A DNA stretch of 64,000 nucleotides from assembly GCF_023822045.1 (NCBI RefSeq), contig NZ_CP084712.1, positions 2,108,001-2,172,000 of the forward strand, in the 5' to 3' direction. The position numbers and the translations under genes were made by a program. The notes beneath the pieces are model-generated. The model was not told the origin of the DNA. It did no database searches and worked only from the letters and a program-made list of their open reading frames with translations. This DNA comes from Sphingopyxis sp. USTB-05 (GTDB taxonomy: Bacteria; Pseudomonadota; Alphaproteobacteria; Sphingomonadales; Sphingomonadaceae). Numbering within the stretch: the first letter of the stretch is position 1; the number at the start of each line of letters is the position of its first letter. Below are positions 53,897-62,596 of the stretch, piece after piece.

Positions 53897-54598
53897 TCAA
53901 CCCATCCAGCGCCAGATTCCGGCCACCATATATCCAAGCGCGCCATGTGCCCATGTCGCGACAAGCCAAAGCACTATTCCACCGAACAGCGCGTGCGGCC
54001 GCGGAATCGTGTCGCCCCATGGCGCCGCCCCGCCGATCTGCCGCGCATAGGGCAGAAAGCTTGTCCGCGATGCCCAGCCGCGCCAGGCATCGCCCATCAG
54101 CCTTGCCTTCTTTGCATCCTGCCCCGCCGAACCGACGAGCGCGAGGAAGATGATGATCGCCGACAGAATGATCTGGCCAGGCGTCGGCATCACCAGCGCA
54201 TGGGCAAAGGCCCACAGCGTGAAGCCCCACATCATCGGATGCCGCGTGATCGCAAACACCCCGCGCGGCGCAGCTTGCGCTGCCTTCGCGGCGCCCGGCG
54301 CCGGCATCGCGGGGTTGCCGATCAGCGACCCCATGAACAATATGCTCGCAAGCAGCACGATCAGCGAGGCCAGCATCCAGAGCGGATCGTCGACCGCCCA
54401 TAAGGGCGGCTCGGCGGGCATTCCGCGCCACGCCTGCACCAGCAGGATGAAAGTCGCGATCGCGACGACCGAATAGACGATCTGGAACCCGCGCTCGCCC
54501 AGTCGGCCCGCGAGCCCGTCGCGCAAGGGATGCGACAAGGCAAGATGCGAGCCGACGAACAACACGCCGGTGACGATCAAAAGCGACATGGGCTGCAT
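53897..54598 (-). CDS. NnrU family membrane protein
   Basis: 233 residues from the ATG at 54598 (GGAGGGATTGGCC before it). About six membrane helices. NnrU-type motifs: GSHLALSHPLR at the start and ITRHPMMWGFTLWAFAHAL in the middle. NnrU was named from denitrification loci, but no such genes are here; it is widespread in alphaproteobacteria. Paired with DUF1003 in one unit. Confidence 0.9.
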   Translation of the reverse strand: MQPMSLLIVTGVLFVGSHLALSHPLRDGLAGRLGERGFQIVYSVVAIATFILLVQAWRGMPAEPPLWAVDDPLWMLASLIVLLASILFMGSLIGNPAMPAPGAAKAAQAAPRGVFAITRHPMMWGFTLWAFAHALVMPTPGQIILSAIIIFLALVGSAGQDAKKARLMGDAWRGWASRTSFLPYARQIGGAAPWGDTIPRPHALFGGIVLWLVATWAHGALGYMVAGIWRWMG

Positions 54599-54710
54599 GG
54601 CCAATCCCTCCTTACCGCCGACGGCCACGCGGACGGCATGGCGACTCGCGGCGTCATGCCGGCACCATCTGCCACCAAGGTAACAGTGTCAACATAGAGG
54701 CGAGGAGCAA

Positions 54711-54732
54711 GGCAGGCGCTGCCGCGCCTGCC
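54711..54732 (-). terminator. Possible terminator after the amidohydrolase-like genes
   Basis: A perfect 9-bp stem with a 4-base loop lies 6 bases after the stop at 54738 on the minus strand, followed by TTGCTCC. The T-run is weak. Confidence 0.4.
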
Positions 54733-54737
54733 CGTCC

Positions 54738-56039
54738 TTATCTGTCGTAAGCCTTGGGCAACGCCCCTTCCTGCGGCGTCCGATACCGATCGCGCAGACG
54801 ATCCTGCCGCGTCGTCAGCGACTGTGCCTTGCCGTCGATCCAGACCGCCGTCGGGCGGCTGCCGAGTTCGAGCGGGTCGTTGTCCCAGATCACGACGTCG
54901 CCGGCGCGGCCCGGACGCAGCGAACCGATGCTGCCTTCCATACCGACAGCCCGCGCGGGAACGCTGCTGATCGATGCGAAGGCCTGATCCCACGTCATCC
55001 CGCTCGCCCCCGGTACGCGCGCAAGGCCGACGAGATTGCCCGCATATTGCGTCGCATAGCCCATCTTGTGCGCGTCATCGTCGTCGAACACGCCGACCGA
55101 CACATCGACGCCCGCAGCCTTGAGCCGGCCCGCGTTCGACTGCGTCGCGCCGAGCTGTTCGAAAGTGCCAGGCAAATCGGTGAGCGGCGAGACGAGCACC
55201 GGCACCTTTGCCGCCGCGATTTCGCGCGCGACGAGCCAGCCCTCGGTGACCCCGACGAGCACCAGCTTCAATGCCGGAAACTCCTGCCTGAGCTTGATGA
55301 CGTTTACGATATCGGCAGCGCGATCGACGCGCACGAACAGCGGCGTCGTACCGTCGATCACGCGCACCAGCGCATCAGCATCGGCGCGCTGGATCATCGC
55401 GTCATTTCCCCATTCGGCGAGCGACGCGGGATTGCGGGCATAGCTGCGCGCCGCCAGCAATTGCTCGCGGAACAGCAGGAAGGTTGCCGCCCGACTGCCG
55501 CCGGCCTTCGCCGAACCATCCTCACCGAACGCGACATATTGCAGCGCACGCGGCTTCGTCACCATGTCCATATCGTCGGCCAGGTCGACGACCGCGCCTT
55601 GGCCCGCGAACAGATTGCTGCTGCCGCCCGGCGCGACGATCGCGCGGGTCACGCCCGACGCGCGGTTCACCGCGACGGGAGATCCCATCGGATTCAGCGC
55701 TGGCGCGATGTCGAGCCCCGCCGAAAAGCGCGTGCGCGGCGCCGACCGGTCGTTGGTGCCGGTGACGGCATCGACCTCGGTCAGCCCGACGCGGCTGAAC
55801 GCCGCGACGATACCCGGAGTCACATAACGCCCCTGCGCGTCGACGCGCTCGACGCCAGCGGGCACGGCAACACCCGCGCCCGCGGCGACGACCTTGCCGC
55901 CGCGCACGACGACGGTGCCGCCCTCGATGGGCGCGCTGCCGTCGCCGATGACGAGCTTGGCATTGACGATCGCGACATCCTGCGCCGCGGCCGGAACGGC
56001 GATCAGTGCCGCGGCGGAAAGAAGAAGCGCGCGGATCAT
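54738..56039 (-). CDS. Amidohydrolase-fold protein without metal ligands (predicted pseudoenzyme)
   Basis: 433 residues from the ATG at 56039, which overlaps the upstream stop (ATGA). A signal peptide ends AAAQ. It has the amidohydrolase fold frame (VTPGIVAAF, then a C-terminal GRAGDVVIWDNDP). But where the active enzyme has HxH (PGVIDIHSH in the neighbouring gene) it reads VAAFSRV, and the later catalytic histidines are also replaced (FVRVDRAAD; LVGVTEGW). An acidic segment FDDDDAHK remains. It likely acts as a partner of the upstream enzyme. Confidence 0.85.
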   Translation of the reverse strand: MIRALLLSAAALIAVPAAAQDVAIVNAKLVIGDGSAPIEGGTVVVRGGKVVAAGAGVAVPAGVERVDAQGRYVTPGIVAAFSRVGLTEVDAVTGTNDRSAPRTRFSAGLDIAPALNPMGSPVAVNRASGVTRAIVAPGGSSNLFAGQGAVVDLADDMDMVTKPRALQYVAFGEDGSAKAGGSRAATFLLFREQLLAARSYARNPASLAEWGNDAMIQRADADALVRVIDGTTPLFVRVDRAADIVNVIKLRQEFPALKLVLVGVTEGWLVAREIAAAKVPVLVSPLTDLPGTFEQLGATQSNAGRLKAAGVDVSVGVFDDDDAHKMGYATQYAGNLVGLARVPGASGMTWDQAFASISSVPARAVGMEGSIGSLRPGRAGDVVIWDNDPLELGSRPTAVWIDGKAQSLTTRQDRLRDRYRTPQEGALPKAYDR

Positions 56040-57442
56040 TTCACGTCTCCTTCGCCCGGCTGGCCCAGCTCGAAATCGCTCACCGGACGCCGTTTCGGAT
56101 CTTTCGCGTCGAACATCAAAGCGCCGTCGATCCAAACTTTTTCTGGCCGCGTATAGGCGCTGAACGGATTGCCGTTCCACAGCACGACGTCGGCCATCTT
56201 GCCCGGCTTCAGGCTGCCGGTCCTGTCGGCGATACCGAGCGCCTTCGCCGGGTTATACGACAGCCAGGTCCACGCCTGTTCGTCGCTGACGTCGATCCCG
56301 ATGCGGCGGCCGGAAGCGCGCGCTTTCGCGGCTTCCTGATTCAGACGCTGGATCTGGTTCGCATCGTCCGAATGGACGATCGTGCAGGCACCCGCCTTAT
56401 AGACGAGGGGGATATTCTCGTTCACGCTGTCATAGGCTTCCATCTTGAAGCCCCACCAGTCGGCCCACATCGCCGAACAAATGCCTTCCTTCGCGAGAAT
56501 ATCTGCGATCTTGTAGCTTTCGACCGCATGGTGAAAGGTCGACACCTTGTAGCCGAATTCCTTCGACATATCGATCACCAGCGCCATCTCGTCGGCGCGA
56601 TAGCAGTGATTGTGGACGAGGATTTCGCCCGACAGCACGCCCGCGAGCGTTTCCATCGCGAGGTCGCGGTCGACGGCTTTCCCTTCATCCATCTTCTTCT
56701 TATAGGCTGCGGCCTTCTGCCAGGTCGCGCGGTTCACCGCGAAATTGCCCATGCGGGTCGAGGGCATCCGCCCCTTGCCGCCATAGACGCGCTTCGGATT
56801 CTCACCACACGCCATTTTCAGGCCATAGGGCGCGCCAGGGAACTTCATCCCCTGCACCGTGCGCGACGGCACATTTTTGAGCGTGATCGAGCGGCCGCCC
56901 ATCAGGTTCGCGCTGCCCGGAAGTATCTGAAGCGCCGTCACGCCGCCATTGGCGAGCGCGCGGCTGAAACCCGGGTCCTGCGGCCAGACGCTATGTTCGG
57001 ACCAGACTTCGGGCGTCGTCGGCGACGTCGCCTCATTTCCATCCGAATGCGCGTCGACGCCGGGTGAAGGATAGTCGCCAAGGTGGCTGTGTATGTCGAT
57101 GACGCCGGGGGTGAGGAACTTGCCCGTGCCGTCGATGACGTCGGCGTCGGTCGGCAGTTCCATGTCGGGCCCACCGATCCGGTCGACCTTACCGCTCGTC
57201 ATCACGATCGAACCATTGTCGATCCGCCCGCCCTCGCCGTCAAAGATGGTGACACCCTTCACCACCGTCAGGCGGGTCGGATATCCCTTGTACGTCGACG
57301 GATAGGGATCCTTGTTGAACTTCACCGGCTTATCGGCGGGCTTGTCGCTCGCCGAAGCCACGTCTCCACCACCGCTCGCCGCGCAACCGACGAGCGCCAG
57401 CGACACTGCAGCCAGCAGGCTGCCCTTCACACCCCGGATCAT
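56036..57442 (-). CDS. Amidohydrolase lipoprotein
   Basis: 468 residues. A lipobox (LVGC, residues 17-20) anchors it to a membrane. The metal-binding HxH is intact (PGVIDIHSHLG); later histidines in LVHNHCYRADE and KVSTFHHAVESYK, and Asp in TIVHSDDANQ, complete the site. It resembles the imidazolonepropionase/prolidase-like group. It lies between a peptide transporter gene and an inactive-looking paralogue; all three are in one unit. Confidence 0.9.
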   Translation of the reverse strand: MIRGVKGSLLAAVSLALVGCAASGGGDVASASDKPADKPVKFNKDPYPSTYKGYPTRLTVVKGVTIFDGEGGRIDNGSIVMTSGKVDRIGGPDMELPTDADVIDGTGKFLTPGVIDIHSHLGDYPSPGVDAHSDGNEATSPTTPEVWSEHSVWPQDPGFSRALANGGVTALQILPGSANLMGGRSITLKNVPSRTVQGMKFPGAPYGLKMACGENPKRVYGGKGRMPSTRMGNFAVNRATWQKAAAYKKKMDEGKAVDRDLAMETLAGVLSGEILVHNHCYRADEMALVIDMSKEFGYKVSTFHHAVESYKIADILAKEGICSAMWADWWGFKMEAYDSVNENIPLVYKAGACTIVHSDDANQIQRLNQEAAKARASGRRIGIDVSDEQAWTWLSYNPAKALGIADRTGSLKPGKMADVVLWNGNPFSAYTRPEKVWIDGALMFDAKDPKRRPVSDFELGQPGEGDVK

Positions 57443-57444
57443 TA

Positions 57445-59028
57445 TTACGCCCCTTTGGTTTCGGGATGGATACCCGCAGCCTGCGCCTCACCGATTTCAT
57501 TCTCGCCGGCCAGCCCATCGGCATCGCGCAGCGTGTCGAGATGCATCAGCTTCTTGATCAACGGCGACACGACGATGACAAGCACACCAAAGCCGATCGC
57601 CCACAGGCCGATCGTCTGGTAGACATCGAGAACCAGCGCCTTGCCCGCGCCTTCGCCGCTCGCCTTTTCAGACCCCGTCGCCGACGCAATCAGGCCGGCG
57701 GCGAAATTGCCGGTCGCCGATGCGAAGAACCAGGTTCCCATGATCAGGCTCGCCATATGCGCCGGCGCCAGCCGGTTCATCGCGCTGAGGCCGACGGGCG
57801 AAAGGCAGAGTTCGCCCATCGTGTGGAGAAGGTAGATCAGGAAGATGAAGAGGACCGGCGTCGCATTGTCCATGCCCACCGCTTCGGCACCCCATTTCAG
57901 GACGAAGAAGCCTAGCCCGAGTTGAAGCATGGCAAAGCCGAACTTAACCGGCGCCGATGGCTCCATGTTGCGGCGGCCAAGCCATGTCCACAGGCCCGCG
58001 AAGAGCGGGGCCAGGAGCACGATATAGATCGCGTTGACCGACTGGAACACCGACGCCGGCACGCCGCCACGGTCGACATAACGGTCGGTGAAAAGATTGA
58101 GCGACGAACCGGCCTGTTCGAACAGGGCCCAGAAGAGGATCGAGCCCATGATGAGGAACATCGCGGCAAAGATGCGGTCGCGGTCTTCGGCGGGCAGCTT
58201 GATCACCGCGGTACCGATGACATAGGCGATCAGGATCGCGCCGGCCACGCCAAGGAGCGTGCCGACCAGCGCCTGATTCTGCACCAGCCACCAGCAAACG
58301 CCGACGGCGACGAGGCCGACCAGATAAAGCACCCATTCGAACTTCAGCCCGAACTTCTTCTCATTCAGCAGCGCCGGATTTTCAGGCTCGCCACGGCCGA
58401 GCAGCAGCGGCTTGAACACGACGAAAACGATCAGGCCGGCAAGCATGCCGAAGCCCGCGGCGCCGAAGCCATAGGCCCAGCCATAGACTTCGCCGAGATA
58501 GCCGCAGAGCAGCGAACCGAGCGCCGCGCCAAGGTTAATCCCCATGTAGAAGATGGTGTAGGCACCGTCGCGGCGCACGTCGGTGCGCGGATAAAGCTGG
58601 CCGACGATCACCGAGATATTGGCCTTCAGGAAGCCCGAACCGACGATGATAAAGGCAAGCGCGAGCCAAAAGATATTGAGGCTCGCCGCATCCTGACCGC
58701 CAGAACCTTCGAAACCCATCAGGAAATGGCCGAATGTCAGCAATATGGCGCCGTATAGCACCGCCTTTCGCTGCCCAAGCCAGCGGTCGGCCAGATAGCC
58801 GCCGAGCACCGGGGTGATGTAGACAAGCGCGGTATAGGCACCATAGATGACACCCGATTCCCCGTCCGAAAACAGCCAGTGCTTGGTCAGGTAGAAAATC
58901 AGGAGAGCGCGCATCCCATAATAGGAAAAACGCTCCCACATTTCAGCGAAAAACAGGACAAACAGGCCCTTCGGGTGGCCGAGGAACGTCCCGGCGGCAT
59001 CCCCGTGCTGGGCATAGGCTTTGGTCAT
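57445..59028 (-). CDS. POT/PTR family proton-dependent peptide transporter
   Basis: 527 residues, twelve or more membrane segments. The POT signature ERFSYYGMRALLIFYL is at the start, as are LADRWLGQRKAV and FAGLWTWLGRRNMEPS. It takes up di- and tripeptides with protons. It sits two bases before the amidohydrolase lipoprotein, suggesting that the three genes deal with the same peptides. Confidence 0.93.
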   Translation of the reverse strand: MTKAYAQHGDAAGTFLGHPKGLFVLFFAEMWERFSYYGMRALLIFYLTKHWLFSDGESGVIYGAYTALVYITPVLGGYLADRWLGQRKAVLYGAILLTFGHFLMGFEGSGGQDAASLNIFWLALAFIIVGSGFLKANISVIVGQLYPRTDVRRDGAYTIFYMGINLGAALGSLLCGYLGEVYGWAYGFGAAGFGMLAGLIVFVVFKPLLLGRGEPENPALLNEKKFGLKFEWVLYLVGLVAVGVCWWLVQNQALVGTLLGVAGAILIAYVIGTAVIKLPAEDRDRIFAAMFLIMGSILFWALFEQAGSSLNLFTDRYVDRGGVPASVFQSVNAIYIVLLAPLFAGLWTWLGRRNMEPSAPVKFGFAMLQLGLGFFVLKWGAEAVGMDNATPVLFIFLIYLLHTMGELCLSPVGLSAMNRLAPAHMASLIMGTWFFASATGNFAAGLIASATGSEKASGEGAGKALVLDVYQTIGLWAIGFGVLVIVVSPLIKKLMHLDTLRDADGLAGENEIGEAQAAGIHPETKGA

Positions 59029-59211
59029 GGCGACCCTTCCCTGGTTATGGTTATAGGCCCCGAAAACGAGGCAGATGGCCGTAACACTAGCGTCAAAATT
59101 GCGTATGGGAAGAATCTAATTGCGCGTGAAACCATCACGATCGGGCCGAAATTTATTGCGAATGGTTCGCAACACTTGCGCAAACCTGCATGAAAGGCCA
59201 CATGCCGCACC

Positions 59212-59793
59212 ATGTTCAACGACACCTCCTCGCTCCTCGCCCATCTCGCCACCCGCCGTTCGGGCAAGGCGCGCGACATGATCGCGCCCGGCCCCGGCGC
59301 CGCGCAGCTTCACGATATCATCGCGCTCGCGCTGCGCACCCCCGACCATGGAAAACTGGCACCCTGGCGCATCGTCACAGTCGCCGACAATCAGCGCGAG
59401 GCCTTTGCCGAGCTGCTCAAAAAGGCGTGGGTGGCCGAAAATCCCGGCGCCGCGGGCATGGACCTCTCGGCGCTCGACCAGTTCGCGCATCAGGCGCCGA
59501 CCTTGCTCGTCCTGCTCTCCACGCCGATTCCGGGCAGCAAGATTCCCGTTTGGGAGCAGCAGATGTCGGCGGGCGCAGTCGGGATGAACCTGCTCCACGC
59601 CGCACACGCACACGGTTTCGTCGGCAGTTGGCTGACCGGCTGGGCCGCCTATAGTGCCGAAGTCGCTGCGGCGTTCGGCGCGAGTGAAGACGACACGATC
59701 GTCGGCTACTTCTTTCTGGGAACCCCGGCGCGCGAACTCGATGAACGCCCTCGCCCCGAATATGACGATGTTGTTCGGCCATGGGAAATTTAG
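59212..59793 (+). CDS. Nitroreductase family protein (YdjA-like)
   Basis: 193 residues. FMN-binding frame of the small nitroreductases: LATRRSGKARDM at the start, RTPDHGKLAPWRIVTV, then AVGMNLLHAAHAHGFVGSWLTG and an ending YFFLGTPA. The substrate is unknown. Divergent from the peptide transporter. Confidence 0.92.
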   Translation: MFNDTSSLLAHLATRRSGKARDMIAPGPGAAQLHDIIALALRTPDHGKLAPWRIVTVADNQREAFAELLKKAWVAENPGAAGMDLSALDQFAHQAPTLLVLLSTPIPGSKIPVWEQQMSAGAVGMNLLHAAHAHGFVGSWLTGWAAYSAEVAAAFGASEDDTIVGYFFLGTPARELDERPRPEYDDVVRPWEI

Positions 59794-59864
59794 TTTCGTC
59801 TATCGGACTGAATTTGTAATTAGTCGCATTTGACTGTGCTGCTGTCTTATGGCATTAAGGCGGC

Positions 59865-60212
59865 ATGCTCGATCAGTCAAAACCCGTGTACCAGCGCCTG
59901 CGCGATGTCATCGCGAACGCCATCCTCGACGGCACTTTCCGCGACGGCGACATGCTACCGTCGGTCCGGTCGCTCGCGGCCGAGGAAGGCGCCAATCCGC
60001 TGACAGTGGCCAAGGCGTATCAGACGTTTCAGGACGAAGGGCTGGTCACGGTCAAACGTGGGGTCGGCATGTTCGTCGCCGAAGGCGCGACCGAGCGCCT
60101 GCGCGACCTGATGCGCGCCGATTTCCTCGCCAATGTCTGGCCGCCCGTCGCGCAACAGATGCGCCGCATCGGCCTCGACGCAAGAGCCTTGCTCGATCTG
60201 ACCGAGGCGTAA
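59865..60212 (+). CDS. GntR family regulator, YtrA type
   Basis: 115 residues. An N-terminal winged helix (about residues 5-75: PVYQRLRDVIANAIL, LPSVRSLAAEEGANPLTVAKAYQTFQDEGLV) and a very short C-terminal helix. YtrA-type regulators usually sit beside ABC transporter genes; none is here. TAGTC and GACTG halves upstream (59821-59837) may be part of its operator. Confidence 0.9.
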   Translation: MLDQSKPVYQRLRDVIANAILDGTFRDGDMLPSVRSLAAEEGANPLTVAKAYQTFQDEGLVTVKRGVGMFVAEGATERLRDLMRADFLANVWPPVAQQMRRIGLDARALLDLTEA

Positions 60213-60225
60213 CACCGCTTTTCCG

Positions 60226-60492
60226 TTTAGGGGCGGTGAGCTGTCGTTGCCCTCTTTGGACATCGCCCGGCTGGATATTCCAAAGTTCAGGAAAGTTCAG
60301 CCCTGTGAGCACCCCGATTTGCAAGTCGCGGAGTGCCTGATGTGCGCGGCACGTCCGATCATGGCCGCACCCGCAATTCGGGCAGCGACCACCTTTTTAT
60401 TCACCGAATGAAAGAGCCGGATGAAGGCTGGCACGGTCGGATAATGTAGGAAAGACCTTTTTTAAGGCGATGTCGGTTTTGGCACGGTGAGT
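60226..60492. repeat. Element B, right copy
   Basis: Reverse-complement counterpart of 53078-53345, described there. In this copy the 43-codon frame starts with GTG and runs two codons longer. Lies between the GntR and prsT genes; the interval 60213-60748 holds only repeats. Confidence 0.8.
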
Positions 60493-60512
60493 TGTCGTTC
60501 GTCCCGCATCTT

Positions 60513-60585
60513 CGTCACCCCGGACTTGATCCGGGATCCATGACGATGGTGCGGCTATGGATCCCGGATCAAGTCCGGGATGACG
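60513..60585. repeat. REP-type inverted pair
   Basis: 29-base arms 60513-60541 and 60557-60585 are reverse complements with one mismatch, containing GGACTTGATCCGG cores, with a 15-base spacer. Confidence 0.85.
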
Positions 60586-60623
60586 AAGAAAGATAGGGGG
60601 CTTTTGGTCGATACCCACCTTTA

Positions 60624-60712
60624 TCATCCCGGGCTTGACCCGGGATCCCGCTTTTTGACGCGCTCACTGATGTCGAGATCAAGCGGGACCCCGGATCAAG
60701 TTCGGGGTGACG
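60624..60712. repeat. Composite REP element A, right copy
   Basis: Inverted copy of 52951-53040, including the shared spacer with GCGCTCACTGA (reverse complement TCAGTGAGCGC on the left side). Confidence 0.85.
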
Positions 60713-60748
60713 ACGGGCAACGATCGGTCGTCAGCCGACATCCGCCGC

Positions 60749-62596
60749 CTACTGCCCGATTTGCGCCGCCTTGTCGCGCAGGTCTGCCGCCGCCTGCTTG
60801 CTGCCGCGGCGCTCCAGCAGGTCGGCGTAAAATTCCATGATCCCCGCGTTGAGCGGTTGCAGTCGATAAGCGCGATCGATCAGCGGCAGCGCGCGGTCGT
60901 CGTCGCCCTTCGCCGCCCACGCCCGCGCGAGTTCGCGCAGGACCACGACGTCGCGATCGCCGATACGGCTGCGGACATGGTCGAAATGCGCGATTGCCTC
61001 GTCCCAATGTTCGATGTCCATCGCGAGATGGCCGGATAGTCGGTCGGCGGCGATGCTCGACGGCTGGCTGTTTCGCAGGGCGAGGATCGCGGCGCCCGAC
61101 CCGGCCGCATCGCCGGCGCGAAACAGCGCATTGGCGAGCCGCAGCGTCGTCCGCTCGCCCGCGTCGAGATCGCGCGCGGCGCGATAGGCCTGCACGGCAA
61201 GCTCGTACCGCCCGCCGGCGAGGGCCGCGTCGCCGAGCAAGATATGCGCATCGGCGACGCCGCGGTTCGCGTCGCGAAGCTGCGTCGCGCGCGCAATCGC
61301 ACGCGCGCTGTTCCCGCTCGCGAGGTCGGCCGCGATCGCGGGGATCGCCTTGGCGGGGTTGAGCGGCTCGGCGTTGGCCGCCATCGTCAGCAGGCCATAA
61401 TCATCGTCGGCGGCAAAGGGCACCGCTTCGCCCGGCGCCAGCGCCGCCGCGCGTCCCTGATAGTCCGCCGATTCGATCCGCCGGCCGAGTTCGGCCGCAG
61501 AGCGCGCCGCGAGCAGCAAAGACCAGCTATCGGCGTCGGGGCGCCGGACCAGCGGCAGCAGGGCCTCGAGCGCGGCATCGGCGTCGCCGTCGGCCCATTC
61601 GGCCGCCGCAAGAATGCGCCGCGCCGTGAAATTCTCGGGCTGCTCAGCCAGCAGGCGGTCGGCCCATGTCGCCGCGACCGCCTCTCCGCCGAGTTCGAGC
61701 TCGACGACCGCACTCAACAGCATGAACGACGGTTGTTCGTCGAGTTCACCGCGCGTGCGCTGAAGCAGGCTGCGCGCGAGCGGATAATTGTCGGCGCGCG
61801 CCGCCAGCACGGCTTGCAGATAGAACAGGCGCGGGTCGCGCGGGACAATCGTCGCCGCGTGGCGCAGCGCAGTCAGCATATCGCGATACCGACCGAGGTC
61901 GCCGAGCGTCGCCGCCTGCTCGATCAACGCATCTTCATTGTCGGGGTCGGCGGTCAGTGCCCTTTCATACCAGTCGAGCGACGCCTTCAGCCCCTCCTCG
62001 GTCCGCACGAGATTGGCCTTGAATGCCAGCGCCGCGCTGTTCGCCTTGTCGAGCTCGATCGCATAGTCGACCGCGTCGCGCGCGCCGAGCACATCGGCGT
62101 TGGCGTCGCGAAAGCGCGCGACGTCGACCCATAGCGCCGAATTGCGCGGCAATTCATGCACCGCGCGGTCATAAGCTTCGCGCGCCGCAGTCAGATCGCC
62201 ATTGCTCAAATGCACGTCGCCCGCGACCCACGCCGCTTCGCCGATCATCTCGGGAATGACCGGCCCGTCGTCGAGCGTCTGGAGCGCGCGGCTCCCCTCG
62301 CCCTGCATTGCATAGGAACGGGCCAGCAACGGACGCAGCGCGGCCTCCTTGGCGCCAGCCTCCAACGCGCCCTTGACCGCCGCTTCGGCCCCCACGCCGT
62401 CGCCCAGCCGGATCGCGACGCGCGCCAGTTCGACGCGCTCGGCGATGACCGCCGGATCGCTCGCGATCGCGCTCTGAAGCGCGGCCCGGCGTTCCTCGAG
62501 CGCCTTGCGCGGCGCGGCAGACGAACCGCCCCCGCACGCTCCGAGCAGCAGCGCCGCCAGCAGCAGCGCGCCCGTCCAGACGCGGCGCAAATCCAT
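60749..62596 (-). CDS. prsT: PrsT-type TPR repeat lipoprotein
   Basis: 615 residues. A lipoprotein signal ends in the lipobox LLGAC. Almost all the rest is made of TPR/Sel1-like helical repeats (EGLKASLDWYERALTADPDNEDALIEQA; AELGRRIESADYQGRAAALAPG). This is the pattern of PrsT, the PEP-CTERM-system TPR lipoprotein found in exosortase/EPS loci. It starts directly after prsR (TGAATG junction). Confidence 0.8.
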   Translation of the reverse strand: MDLRRVWTGALLLAALLLGACGGGSSAAPRKALEERRAALQSAIASDPAVIAERVELARVAIRLGDGVGAEAAVKGALEAGAKEAALRPLLARSYAMQGEGSRALQTLDDGPVIPEMIGEAAWVAGDVHLSNGDLTAAREAYDRAVHELPRNSALWVDVARFRDANADVLGARDAVDYAIELDKANSAALAFKANLVRTEEGLKASLDWYERALTADPDNEDALIEQAATLGDLGRYRDMLTALRHAATIVPRDPRLFYLQAVLAARADNYPLARSLLQRTRGELDEQPSFMLLSAVVELELGGEAVAATWADRLLAEQPENFTARRILAAAEWADGDADAALEALLPLVRRPDADSWSLLLAARSAAELGRRIESADYQGRAAALAPGEAVPFAADDDYGLLTMAANAEPLNPAKAIPAIAADLASGNSARAIARATQLRDANRGVADAHILLGDAALAGGRYELAVQAYRAARDLDAGERTTLRLANALFRAGDAAGSGAAILALRNSQPSSIAADRLSGHLAMDIEHWDEAIAHFDHVRSRIGDRDVVVLRELARAWAAKGDDDRALPLIDRAYRLQPLNAGIMEFYADLLERRGSKQAAADLRDKAAQIGQ

